Shown here one piece after another: positions 28,825 through 37,594 of a stretch of DNA of 64,000 nucleotides (positions are counted from its first letter, which is position 1; every line of letters begins with the position of its first letter). A model generated the notes under the pieces. The model made no database searches and was not told the origin of the DNA. It saw only the letters and a list, made by a program, of their open reading frames with translations. The DNA comes from Opitutia bacterium UBA7876 (GTDB taxonomy: Bacteria > Verrucomicrobiota > Verrucomicrobiia > Opitutales > Seribacteraceae), in the NCBI GenBank assembly GCA_002500665.1, contig DLRY01000050.1, forward strand, positions 18,378 through 82,377. The letters run 5' to 3'. A program made the position numbers and the translations under genes.

Positions 28825-30213
28825 TCAAGCGATCAGTTCGCGGATCACCTGGCCTCCGAACTGGCTGAGTTGCTTGTAGCGTCCGCCATGGAAGAAGGTA
28901 AGCTTGTTGTCGTCCAGGCCAAGCAGGTGCAGTAGGGTGACGTGAAAGTCGCGAATGGGGTGGGCTACCTCCGCCGCTTGGGCCCCGATTTCATCGGTCG
29001 ACCCAACGATGGCCCCGCGCTTGACTCCGCCGCCCGCCATGAGGATGGTCATGGCCTTGTTGTTGTGGCCTCTCCCAATGGCGTAGACTCCTCCCCGGCG
29101 GTTGTTGTCCGGCGTTCGGCCGAATTCACCGAGCCAGAGGACCAGGGTATCGTCCAGCATACCTCGTTCCTTGAGGTCCTTAATGAGGGCGGTCATGGGC
29201 TGATCTACGCTCTTGATGCGGGCGGCATGGGCCCGCTCGAGGTAGTCGTGGCTGTCCCATCCGCCGGAAAAGATCTGCACGAAACGAACTCCTTTCTCGA
29301 CCAGCCTGCGGGCCATCAGGCATTGCTTGCCGAAATCGGCGGTCTCCTCACGGTTTAGGCCGTAGGCTTCCTTGGTCTTTTCGGATTCCCCCTGCAGGTC
29401 GATGACTCCGGGAACCTCCATCTGCATCCGGTAAGCCAGCTCGTAGCTTTGCATCCGGGACTCCAGCTCGGCATGCTGGGGATGTCTCGCCATGTGTCGC
29501 TTGTTGAGAAACGCCAGTTCGTCGAGAGCCTGCCGCTGATGGAGGCGAGTCTTGTGCGAGGGTGAGTTCAGGTCGAGGATAGGGGATCCCGTGGGACGGA
29601 GGCGGGTGCCCTGGTACTGTCCGGGAAGAAAACCGTTCGACCAGTTTCGCGAGCCACCCTGGGGAAGGGCCAGTTCGGTCATCACGACGTATCCGGGAAG
29701 GTTTTGGTTGACCGAGCCCAGCCCGTAGTTCGCCCAGGCCCCGAGCGCAGGGTCGCCTCCCAGACGGCTGCCCGTGTTCATGTGGAAGAGTGCCTCGGGA
29801 TGGTTGAGGGATTCCGCGAAGCAGCCCCGGTAGTTGCAGAGTTCATCCGCTACCTCGGGCAGGTGAACCCACTGATCGCTCATGTCGAGGCCTGATTTTC
29901 CGACCTTGCGTGAGCCATAGGGACTGCCTACGAAGAACTTGAACCCCTGCTCCAAGGTGCCGGTGCGCTTGCTCTCGTTCTTGTGCATGGCGTTGAGCTT
30001 GGGCTTGGGATCGAAGGTGTCGACCTGGCTGGGACCGCCTTCCATGAAGAGCATGATGACGTTCTTGGCCTTGGGTTCGTGCATGGGTTTCTTGACTCCG
30101 GCGAGGGAATCCTTGGCCAAAAGATCGGTCATGGCAAGGGCCCCGAGGGAGGAGGTCAGACCATATAGAAAGTCACGGCGGGTAAGTTCGGGCAGGTAGA
30201 GCGGAGGCTTCAT
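28825..30213 (-). CDS. DUF1501 protein with twin-arginine signal
   Basis: A 462-residue protein opening with MKPPLYLPELTRRDFLYG, the usual DUF1501 start with a twin-arginine export signal at residues 12-13. Landmarks: KNVIMLFMEGGPSQVDTFDPK, RGCFAESLNHPEALFHMNTG, SGGWDSHDY and LWLGEFGRTPDNN. The fold is alkaline-phosphatase/sulfatase-like, and the Asp/His residues that would hold metal are present, but no function has been proven for the family. It almost always follows a DUF1549/DUF1553 cytochrome gene, as here. I chose the ATG at 30213, one base after that gene's stop, over an ATG at 30237 lying inside it. Confidence 0.9.
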   Translation of the reverse strand: MKPPLYLPELTRRDFLYGLTSSLGALAMTDLLAKDSLAGVKKPMHEPKAKNVIMLFMEGGPSQVDTFDPKPKLNAMHKNESKRTGTLEQGFKFFVGSPYGSRKVGKSGLDMSDQWVHLPEVADELCNYRGCFAESLNHPEALFHMNTGSRLGGDPALGAWANYGLGSVNQNLPGYVVMTELALPQGGSRNWSNGFLPGQYQGTRLRPTGSPILDLNSPSHKTRLHQRQALDELAFLNKRHMARHPQHAELESRMQSYELAYRMQMEVPGVIDLQGESEKTKEAYGLNREETADFGKQCLMARRLVEKGVRFVQIFSGGWDSHDYLERAHAARIKSVDQPMTALIKDLKERGMLDDTLVLWLGEFGRTPDNNRRGGVYAIGRGHNNKAMTILMAGGGVKRGAIVGSTDEIGAQAAEVAHPIRDFHVTLLHLLGLDDNKLTFFHGGRYKQLSQFGGQVIRELIA

Positions 30214-30214
30214 C

Positions 30215-32998
30215 TCAGTAGACGTACATGAATTCATTGGCGTTGAAGAGAACGAGGCAGAGGTCGGCGAGGGCCCTTGTGGAGGGCTTTACCTCATGGG
30301 CCTTCTTGTCGGCCCGGTAATTCTCGAAGGCGGGGAGTATCTCCTCGTATTCGAAGGGCAAGCCGGTAGCTTCCTCGACCAGGGAACGAGTAATGGAGGT
30401 CGGGTAGTGACTCTTTTCGGGCTTATGGCGGCGGTGGTATTCCCCCATCTTCTCGAGGTATTTCTCGAGCCTGTCCCACTCCTCTTTTTGCGGCACCCGG
30501 CCAAAAGCCAGCTGGACCGCCCGCTTGACTTGCATATGGAGGCCGTCGAATTCCTTCTCGACCCGCAGGGCAAGAGCGATCGCTCGGTCATTCATGAGGC
30601 TGCTGTTGAGCAGGGTGAAGGCTTGGGGCGTCACCGCCTCGGATACCCTCTCCTCGCAGGAGTCGTTCGGGTTGGGCTGGTTGAAGAGTTCAAGGAAGGG
30701 GTCCGGTTGTCCCCGCACGCGGTAGGCGTACAGCGTGCGGCGGTTTCTCTGTTCGGGCAGGATCGAAGGCTGGTAGGCCGGGGCGAGGGAGAACTGGATC
30801 ATGCGGGGCTGGAGCGCGACCTCCATGTTGATCTCCGGCATCACGGGCAACCCGCCGACTTGCCGGTTGAGCTCGCCCGTACTTACGAGCATGCCGTCGC
30901 GCAGTTCCTCTGCGGTGAGCCGGCGGGGAAGGCGGTAGGCCAGCAGCCGGTTTTCGGGATCCTCGTTGCCAAGCCTTTCCACTTCCGGGTGGGAGGTGGA
31001 AACTCGGTAGGTTTCGGAGAGCATGATGAGCCTGTGCAGACGCTTGAATTTCCAACCGTTCTCGATGAAGTCGGCCGCCAGCCAGTCGAGAAGACCGGGA
31101 TGGGTCGGCTTCTTTCCTTTGGCTCCGAAATTATTCGGGTTTCCCGCCAGCGGCTTCCCGAAGTGCCTCTGCCAGACCCGGTTGACGATGGATCGGGCGG
31201 TGATGGGGTTCTTCGGATGGGCGATCCATTTGGCGAGGGCCAAGCGGCGTCCGGAAGCATCACTGGTCAGAAGATATGGATTTTCGGGGTCTTGGGAGGA
31301 AGGAAGGCCAAGGGCGCTCAGGACACCCGGTTGAACGGGGTCGGCAGGGGCTTCGAGGGCTCCGCCGAGCAGGATGCGCGATTCGGGGATAGGCCCATTG
31401 GGTATTTTGCCGGGCATCCGCATTTTGCGGGCGTTAAGTGATTTGGGCACGGGACCGTTGTAGACGGACTGGGCCATGGGGGCGTAACGCTCGAGTCGCC
31501 GGGTCCAGATCCAGTCGTCCTGTCGCCGGACCTTTAGCCTGCCTTGCTCGATTGGGTTCAGGCCGACGTAGCGAGGGGGCTTTTCCTCATCGGGCAAGCC
31601 CCTCCGCTTGCCCTCGTTGAGGTATTCCTTGCCCCGCTCGGCATACCAGGCCTTGGCCGCATTTTCCTGCTTGTCGAGTAGCTGATGGTATTTCTCCTTC
31701 GAAAAGTCGAGCATGCGCTGGGTAGCCTTTTTGCCTTCGTTGAGTCCGAGAAGGTTCTCCTCCTTGGTAAAGGGGGCGGGTCGTTCAGCCAACTGGGTAC
31801 CGGAAAAAGCGGCGTAGAACCTGTAGTAGTCGCGGGTGGGAAGAGGATCAAACTTGTGGTCATGGCACTTGAAGCAGCGCATGGTCGTACTGAGAAAGGT
31901 CTGCCCGACGGAATTGACGACGTCGTCGAGGTAGAGCTGCCTGGCTTGAGGCTTCAGAACCATGGCCGGGTCCCACGGCCCCATGCGGAGGAAGGAAGTG
32001 GCGACCAGTAGTTCAGGGTTCCGCTTTCCCTCGGGTTGAGCTTCCCAGACCTCGTCCCCGGCGACTTGCTCGATGACGAATTGGTCATAGGGTTTGTCTG
32101 CGTTGAAGGAACGCGTTACGTAGTCGCGGTACCTCCACATGTTGGAGCGCTCGTAGTCATTGGAGAGCCCCGCCGTATCAGCGTAGCGGGCGACGTCGAG
32201 CCAGTGCTGGGAGGAGCGTTCCCCATAGTGAGGACTCTCCAGGAGCCCGTCGATCAATTCGCTCCATGCCTTTTCCGGGTCCTTGTCCCAGGCAAGACGG
32301 AACTGGTAGATCTGATAGGGGGTAGGGGGGAGCCCGTGAAGGTCGAGATAGGCCCGCTTGACCAAGTCGCGGAAATGAGCCCTCGGGGCTGGCTTGAATT
32401 TTTCCTTGCGTAGCTTGGCCCGGACGAAGGCATCGATTGGGTTCATGCCGGGCAGAGGGGTCTCGGGTTTGCGAAGGGGCTGAAAAGCCCAGACCTCCGA
32501 GGGTTCGTAGCGACGATAGGTCCATTGATCGGAAAGTCCGCCGCTTGTCTCAACGAGCATCCCGTCATCCGTCACCGGGATGGACCTTTCCTCCCTGAGG
32601 TAGCGATTCTGGGTGGCTTGATCGGGCCAAGGAGCGCCGAGCCTGATCCATTTTCCGATCCACCCGATCTGTTGCTCGCTAAGCCGGTCGTTTTCCTTGG
32701 GTGGCATCTCGTAGTCTTCGTCCTTCCACTGGATGGCTGTCATGAGAAGGCTTTTGTCAGGATGCCCCGGAACGAGAACCTGGGCCGAGGTTTCCCCCCC
32801 CGCCAGCATGTCCTTGAGCGAGGTCAGGTCCAAGTCGCCCTTGGTCTTTCCTTCCTTGGCGCTGTGACAGGCCAGGCACTTGCTTTCCAGCAGGCCGCTG
32901 ACCTTGAGGGAAAACAACCGTTCGCCTTCCGACTTATCGGGCTTGGCCCAAGACAGGCAAGGGAGGATGAGTAGCAAGGCCGCAACCGCAGTCTTCAT
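30215..32998 (-). CDS. PSCyt1-DUF1549-DUF1553 secreted cytochrome
   Basis: A 927-residue protein with signal peptide (MKTAVAALLLILPCLSWA). The N-terminal Planctomycete cytochrome domain has CLACH at 41-45. DUF1549 follows (about 200-420, including CFKCHDHKFDPLPTRDYYR, a second CxxCH), and DUF1553 fills the C-terminus (about 610-900, SIVNRVWQRHFGKPL and RRLTAEELRDGMLVS). It is presumed to be an extracytoplasmic electron-transfer or oxidation protein working with the DUF1501 partner. The frame is open to 33100, but the ATG at 32998 gives the signal peptide and sits four bases after the GntR stop. Confidence 0.92.
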   Translation of the reverse strand: MKTAVAALLLILPCLSWAKPDKSEGERLFSLKVSGLLESKCLACHSAKEGKTKGDLDLTSLKDMLAGGETSAQVLVPGHPDKSLLMTAIQWKDEDYEMPPKENDRLSEQQIGWIGKWIRLGAPWPDQATQNRYLREERSIPVTDDGMLVETSGGLSDQWTYRRYEPSEVWAFQPLRKPETPLPGMNPIDAFVRAKLRKEKFKPAPRAHFRDLVKRAYLDLHGLPPTPYQIYQFRLAWDKDPEKAWSELIDGLLESPHYGERSSQHWLDVARYADTAGLSNDYERSNMWRYRDYVTRSFNADKPYDQFVIEQVAGDEVWEAQPEGKRNPELLVATSFLRMGPWDPAMVLKPQARQLYLDDVVNSVGQTFLSTTMRCFKCHDHKFDPLPTRDYYRFYAAFSGTQLAERPAPFTKEENLLGLNEGKKATQRMLDFSKEKYHQLLDKQENAAKAWYAERGKEYLNEGKRRGLPDEEKPPRYVGLNPIEQGRLKVRRQDDWIWTRRLERYAPMAQSVYNGPVPKSLNARKMRMPGKIPNGPIPESRILLGGALEAPADPVQPGVLSALGLPSSQDPENPYLLTSDASGRRLALAKWIAHPKNPITARSIVNRVWQRHFGKPLAGNPNNFGAKGKKPTHPGLLDWLAADFIENGWKFKRLHRLIMLSETYRVSTSHPEVERLGNEDPENRLLAYRLPRRLTAEELRDGMLVSTGELNRQVGGLPVMPEINMEVALQPRMIQFSLAPAYQPSILPEQRNRRTLYAYRVRGQPDPFLELFNQPNPNDSCEERVSEAVTPQAFTLLNSSLMNDRAIALALRVEKEFDGLHMQVKRAVQLAFGRVPQKEEWDRLEKYLEKMGEYHRRHKPEKSHYPTSITRSLVEEATGLPFEYEEILPAFENYRADKKAHEVKPSTRALADLCLVLFNANEFMYVY

Positions 32999-33002
32999 GA
33001 TT

Positions 33003-33644
33003 CTATACGACGTTCTCCTCCAAGAAATAGAGGGCCTTTTCACGATCATGGTCGAGGACCGCTTCGACGATCCTGCGATGCTCGGCGGTGATGTCCTCAT
33101 ACCTCGTAAGGCGGGAGTATTTCATAATCATGCGGACGGACAGGCCGAGCCACATACTTTCCAAATGAGAGGATGCTTGAGCGACCCAATACCTGTGAAG
33201 AGCCAGGTCGCATTCGGCGACCTTGGGCAAGGAGGCTCGTTCGCAGGCGGACTCGAGCCGCTCAAGCAAAAGTGAAAGTTCACGCTCGTGATCCTCGTCC
33301 ATGGTCTCCATGAACTTGGCTAGGCAATACTTCTCGAGGGCCAGGCGCATGCCGGCCACAACGCTGCGCTCCTCCTCCGACAAGGGAGAGGTTACCCGGA
33401 CGCCCTTGTTGGGTTCGTAGACTAAGGCTCCCTCTTGGGTCAAGCGCAGGAGGGCGTCGCGGACGGGGCCCCGGCTGGTGCCGAATCGTTCCGCCAACCT
33501 TTGTTCACGGATGGGCTGGTCGAAACCGAGCTTTCCCGAGATCACGTCGGAACGGATGGCCTCGCAGATTTCGTTTCTGGAAAGGGTTGGATTTCGCGTC
33601 TGGCTCACTGGATCAAGCTTGATATTCTTCGGCAAGGCGGTCAA
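33003..33644 (-). CDS. GntR-family transcriptional regulator, FadR/FCD type
   Basis: A 213-residue regulator. The winged helix is at about 20-85 (REQRLAERFGTSRGPVRDALLRLTQEG) and an all-helical FCD ligand domain at about 90-213. In the FCD, the first metal Asp and His are visible in CDLALHRYW and a later His in AEHRRIVEAV, but the usual final His is absent because the protein ends at YFLEENVV. It heads the operon DUF1549/1553, DUF1501, sulfatase, sulfatase. The only full-length start is a TTG at 33644, next to a perfect palindrome; a GTG twelve codons later is an alternative. Probable local regulator of this operon, ligand likely a sugar acid or related small acid. Confidence 0.9.
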   Translation of the reverse strand: MTALPKNIKLDPVSQTRNPTLSRNEICEAIRSDVISGKLGFDQPIREQRLAERFGTSRGPVRDALLRLTQEGALVYEPNKGVRVTSPLSEEERSVVAGMRLALEKYCLAKFMETMDEDHERELSLLLERLESACERASLPKVAECDLALHRYWVAQASSHLESMWLGLSVRMIMKYSRLTRYEDITAEHRRIVEAVLDHDREKALYFLEENVV

Positions 33645-33646
33645 TC

Positions 33647-33664
33647 AAGATTGTTAACAATCTT
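33647..33664. promoter_or_regulatory. Perfect 18-base palindrome before the GntR gene (probable operator)
   Basis: AAGATTGTTAACAATCTT is fully self-complementary, centred on GTTAAC. It contains TTGTTAACAA, which fits the GT-N-AC core recognised by FadR/FCD-type GntR regulators. It ends two bases before the TTG start of the regulator gene, so it probably mediates autoregulation and control of the downstream operon. Binding is inferred. Confidence 0.7.
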
Positions 33665-33695
33665 TCGTTATTTCGGGGCTCGAGAGGGCCCGGAG

Positions 33696-34913
33696 TCAGG
33701 GAGAATCCAGGAGAGTCAATTGGCTGTTCGGTTTCTCGGGCAGCTTGAAGCGGGAGGAGACCTTGCCATCCTCGTAGCGCTTAATCTGCCAGACGTGTCC
33801 TACGAAGGAGTTGATTTCCTGGTGGTCCCGGTGCCGGAGGGTTCTACCCTGCCTGGGTCGACCATCGAAATCGATCCATTCAAGGATGATGCTCTCCCGG
33901 CTAAGGTTATGGAAGTAGAGCATGCTTCTCTTGCGCGAATAGGATGATCTTAGAACCGTGTTCTCATCCCAAGGCTTGGTCTTGATCTCGGGCGATCCCT
34001 CGGGGGCCAGGCTGACCAGTCCGCGATCAAAGTCCTTTTTCCACTTGGCGAACCTTGCGGGCCACGCGAAGGCTTTCTCGGCTTCCGCTTGATATCCCTC
34101 GAAGTGCGGGGAAGGTTTGGCTCGGTCCAAAGGCTTGCGGTAGCGCCACTCGCTCTCGCCGAAAACCTCCTTGATCAGGGCCGCCAGCCTGGGGTCGCTT
34201 TGCTTGAGCTCCTCCCTCGTGTTGATCGGCCCGTGATCGTGGTCGTTCTCTCGATTGGTGTCGAACCAGGATTGGACTCCCTCGGCCCAGTATTCCGGCA
34301 CGTTGGTGGAGGCGTAGGTTCCCTCCCAGATCTTCTCCCGCAAGGAGGATTCAAAGCACTTTTCGAGCTTGTCCTGAAAATTCGGGTCGATGAAGACGAT
34401 GGCCATTTCGTGCAGGGCATGGGCAAACTCGTGGATGAGTATGTTCTCGGTGGGGTAGGGGTCGCCGGGCAGGCAGAGCAAATTCTCTTCCCCACAGGTA
34501 ACTGCCGGCCTGATTTCCGTAGCCCCCAGTCCCCGGGCCCGTTGGTCCCAGTAAATGGAGGGGGTGAGGTCGGAATGCTCGGGGACGTCGGTGGTGTACT
34601 CGTCCCGGGCCATGATTACGAAACGGGCCTTGTTCTCGTTGAGCTTGGCGAGCAAGTCGTCCCGGTTTCCGGCCATCCGGCGGATCAGGTAGGCCGCCTC
34701 CCTAAGGGCGAAGTCCGATACCCGGCTTGATCCGAGAATCGAGAAACCACCGACCTCGACGCGCTTTTGGTGGAAATCGGACAAGCCCAAGTGTTTCCTG
34801 ACGGCAGGGGGGATGGGCTTTACCCTGAAACCTTCCTCGCTCGACGAACCGCACGAGCAAAGCAGGGCCGCTAGGGTAACCGGAAGAGGATTATGGGGAA
34901 TTCGAAAAGCCAC
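33696..34913 (-). CDS. Lipoprotein with gluzincin-like metallopeptidase domain and C-terminal VHL beta-like domain
   Basis: A 405-residue protein from a GTG start. A signal with Cys19/Cys21 (LLCSCG) suggests a lipoprotein, although the lipobox is not canonical. A zinc site is visible: HEFAH at 161-165 and a likely third ligand Glu211 in YWAEGVQSWFD. Residues about 326-405 align without gaps to the human VHL beta domain: Trp346, Ser369, His373 and Trp375 match VHL Trp88, Ser111, His115 and Trp117, while Tyr98 is Gly356. In VHL these residues hold hydroxyproline. The gene starts three bases after the cytochrome dehydrogenase gene, so they are co-transcribed. Substrate and any link to hydroxyproline are unknown. 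Confidence 0.8.
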   Translation of the reverse strand: MAFRIPHNPLPVTLAALLCSCGSSSEEGFRVKPIPPAVRKHLGLSDFHQKRVEVGGFSILGSSRVSDFALREAAYLIRRMAGNRDDLLAKLNENKARFVIMARDEYTTDVPEHSDLTPSIYWDQRARGLGATEIRPAVTCGEENLLCLPGDPYPTENILIHEFAHALHEMAIVFIDPNFQDKLEKCFESSLREKIWEGTYASTNVPEYWAEGVQSWFDTNRENDHDHGPINTREELKQSDPRLAALIKEVFGESEWRYRKPLDRAKPSPHFEGYQAEAEKAFAWPARFAKWKKDFDRGLVSLAPEGSPEIKTKPWDENTVLRSSYSRKRSMLYFHNLSRESIILEWIDFDGRPRQGRTLRHRDHQEINSFVGHVWQIKRYEDGKVSSRFKLPEKPNSQLTLLDSP

Positions 34914-34916
34914 GCG

Positions 34917-37463
34917 CTAGTTCTTGAAAAACGGGTGGTCCGGCTTCCCCCCGCTCAGGACGTAGGCAAGAAGATCCATGATTTCTTCCTTCTCCATCAT
35001 GTTGAGAAGCCCCGGAGGCATGGGGGAAACGGGTGAGGGGCCCATGCTATCAATTTCGGAGCGCACTACGTTGGTCCTTTGGTTGGGGTTGTAGAGGTCG
35101 GTGTTGAGTGTTACCCGATCCCCTTTCAAGTTAACGACTACCCCGGTGTGGAGGTCTCCGTTTTTCATTTTTACGAAGGTCGGTACGAATTGCTCGTTGA
35201 TCTCCATACTCGGATACATGATTTGCTCGAGCAGGTCGTTAGGCGAGTAGCGCCCGCCGGAGCCCGTTAGGTCGGGTCCGTTCATTCCACCCTTGTTTCC
35301 AAAGCGGTGGCAGGCGAAACACCCACCCGCCGCAAACATATTGCGGCCGGTTTGAAAGCTCCTTCCTTTGAGATCATTAGATGCAGACTTGCTCAGTTCC
35401 TGGAACTTCCATTGCTTGACGAAGGTCCTTCCCGCCATGGCCTCCGCCATAATCTCAGCGGGGGACTTGGAAACGGGTTTCTTTTTAAGCAGGGCGGCCA
35501 ATTCGAGTTTCTCCTTTGGGGCAAGGCTGGCCACCGCATCCTTTCGAATGAACTCGATGAATTTGGTGAAACTCGCGCCACCCCGGTAGTTGGCCGCCTT
35601 TAGGAACCAGTTGAAGTATTGGGTTCTCAGTTTTTTGTTCCATCCCGTCTTCAAGGTTCTCAGGGATCTGGCGTATTCCATCTGCTCTTCCTGAGTAGGT
35701 GCTTCCATGAGAAGGCCGATTCCTTTTTCGGCGACGGAAGGCGCTTCCAAAAAAGAAAGCGTTTCGCAGAGAACCCAGTTCATTTCGAAACTTTGGTCGG
35801 GGAATCTCGGATCCAAATGGCTGATGATCTTCTGAGCGGATTGCTTTTCGGGTTTTCCAAATCTAACCATGGTGATTTGGTAGGCCCGAACCAAGGAGAG
35901 CCGTTCTTCCCCGCTTAGATTTCCCCACTTGATTTGCAGGAGGGAATTTATGATTTGCCTGCCCATCTTCGAATCGACTGGTGGGTCGGTCGGTTTGCGG
36001 TGAAAGGGATCGATTCCGGAAGCCTTGGCCAAAGAGACGAGCAAGTTTGCCCGCTTTCCGTCGTCCTTCTCCTTGAGGGCCTTTGACGCCCACCGTCCGA
36101 CCGGTTGGCGCTGGATGGCCATGAGGGCGGCCCAGCGGACGAACCTGTCGGAGTGATCGACATGGGGCCAAGCCAAGTCCAGGGCTTTGGGGTTAGACCC
36201 CACATGGAGGGCCTCGAGTTTTCGCCGCAAAATGGTTAGGTCGGTTGCCTTCGTTTTGTGGACGTAAGGCTTGGTGGGCTCTTTTCCTTGATAGGTTACT
36301 CGATAGAGACCGGACTGGACCTTCCGGCCTCCGATTACAAAGTACATGGCCCCGTCTTCGGGGTTGATGATGGCATCCGCGACAGGTAGGGGACTTCCGG
36401 TTATGAAAGTTTCCTTGGTTCCCTTGTAGCTCGACCCGTCGGGCTGCATGTGAACGGCGAAAATTTTGCCCCAACTCCAATCGAGAAGATAAATTGCCTT
36501 TTGGTATTTTTGCGGAAACTTGGATCCGTATCCAAAAGTCACTCCGGTTGGGGATCCCGGACCGATGTTTACGACCGGGGGCAAGGTGTCGGGGTAGAAC
36601 TCGGGCCGTTTCCCCGTTCCGTTGCGCCAGCCATACATCGAGCCGCTCGTGACGTGACAAATGCGCGTCGGCCTGTACCATGGGGTATTGAAATCATATT
36701 CCATGTCGGCGTCATAAGTGAACAGTTCGCCATCAAGGTTAAAGCCGCCGTCGAAAATGTTGCGGTAGCCCGAGGATACGATTTCCCAATCCTTTCCATC
36801 GGGAGAGATCTTATAGATGATTCCTGCGGGAGCCAGTCTTCCGCGGTTGTGCCCACGGCCATCAGGCATTCGGGGAAGAAGATGATCCTCCCCCCAATGC
36901 CTTGGGACGCGAGAGGTCTGTGCTTCCGTCGGAGTGGTGTTATTACCGGTAATCAAGTAGATGGATTTCTTGTCCGGGCTTAGAATCAGAGCATGTACGC
37001 CGTGGTCGCCGCGGGCCTCCATGGCCCGGAGTTTCTCTACCTTGTCGAGCTTGTCGTCCCCGTTTGAATCGGTCAGCCTGTAGACTCCGCTCTCCATCTT
37101 CCTCTCATAGTCGTTGACCGCAACGTAAAGGGCTCCGAAAGCCCAAAGGAGGCCGTTGGCCGCGCGGATTTTGGCCGGAACCTTTTCAATCTTCGACTCG
37201 TCCAGCTTCTTGCCTTTCTCGGGGGCGGGGAACCGGTAAAGCCCACCGAACTGGTCGCTTGCAACGATTCGGTTCTTGTCGTCCAGGCACAAGTTGACCC
37301 AGGATCCGAACTTTTCCTTGGGCACGGTGTAAAGGAGCTCGACCTTGAAGCCGTCCTTTGCGGAAATATTGTCGACCGGAGTGGCCGTAGTCTCGAATTG
37401 GGCGGAGCAGGGCAAGCTGAGGCTCGCAAGCAGAAGGAAGTAGTTTAAGTGGGATTTGGGCAT
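34917..37463 (-). CDS. Secreted propeller dehydrogenase with HEAT repeats and C-terminal cytochrome c
   Basis: An 848-residue protein with a signal peptide (about 1-21). The propeller at about 30-400 shows FKVELLYTVPKEKFGSW, GLYRFPAPEKG, GVYRLTDSNGDDKLDKVE, GIIYKISPDGKDWEIVSSGYRN and AMYFVIGGRKVQSGLYRVTY. HEAT-like helices fill about 410-660. A c-type heme motif CFACH is at 715-719, followed by GPDLTGSGGRY and Met residues in PMPPGLLNMM that could be axial ligands. This is the PVC heme-binding subfamily distinct from the dehydrogenases at 7039-12314. It leads a two-gene unit with the VHL-like lipoprotein; an inverted repeat lies right before its ATG. Confidence 0.88.
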   Translation of the reverse strand: MPKSHLNYFLLLASLSLPCSAQFETTATPVDNISAKDGFKVELLYTVPKEKFGSWVNLCLDDKNRIVASDQFGGLYRFPAPEKGKKLDESKIEKVPAKIRAANGLLWAFGALYVAVNDYERKMESGVYRLTDSNGDDKLDKVEKLRAMEARGDHGVHALILSPDKKSIYLITGNNTTPTEAQTSRVPRHWGEDHLLPRMPDGRGHNRGRLAPAGIIYKISPDGKDWEIVSSGYRNIFDGGFNLDGELFTYDADMEYDFNTPWYRPTRICHVTSGSMYGWRNGTGKRPEFYPDTLPPVVNIGPGSPTGVTFGYGSKFPQKYQKAIYLLDWSWGKIFAVHMQPDGSSYKGTKETFITGSPLPVADAIINPEDGAMYFVIGGRKVQSGLYRVTYQGKEPTKPYVHKTKATDLTILRRKLEALHVGSNPKALDLAWPHVDHSDRFVRWAALMAIQRQPVGRWASKALKEKDDGKRANLLVSLAKASGIDPFHRKPTDPPVDSKMGRQIINSLLQIKWGNLSGEERLSLVRAYQITMVRFGKPEKQSAQKIISHLDPRFPDQSFEMNWVLCETLSFLEAPSVAEKGIGLLMEAPTQEEQMEYARSLRTLKTGWNKKLRTQYFNWFLKAANYRGGASFTKFIEFIRKDAVASLAPKEKLELAALLKKKPVSKSPAEIMAEAMAGRTFVKQWKFQELSKSASNDLKGRSFQTGRNMFAAGGCFACHRFGNKGGMNGPDLTGSGGRYSPNDLLEQIMYPSMEINEQFVPTFVKMKNGDLHTGVVVNLKGDRVTLNTDLYNPNQRTNVVRSEIDSMGPSPVSPMPPGLLNMMEKEEIMDLLAYVLSGGKPDHPFFKN

Positions 37464-37464
37464 C

Positions 37465-37507
37465 GGTTGACCCTAGATTCACCCAAGGGGTAAATCAACG
37501 ATCAACC
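37465..37507. repeat. Imperfect inverted repeat next to the 37463 start codon
   Basis: GGTTGACCCTAGATTCACCC (37465-37484) and GGGTAAATCAACGATCAACC (37488-37507) are complementary at 16 of 20 positions, separated by three bases. The repeat begins one base upstream of the minus-strand ATG at 37463, in the only divergent promoter region of this part. It may be an operator or a leader hairpin that masks the start. Function is not established. Confidence 0.5.
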
Positions 37508-37594
37508 TCATCCCGTGGTGAAATTTGTTGTAACCTTTGGGGCATGCGGCTTGTATGTCCGGGTACGCACGTTCATCACAATTAGCTTGTCATC

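Noticed and set aside
30214..30237. Upstream ATG at 30237 for the DUF1501 gene
   Set aside because: It lies inside the preceding coding region and adds residues before the conserved start of the twin-arginine signal.
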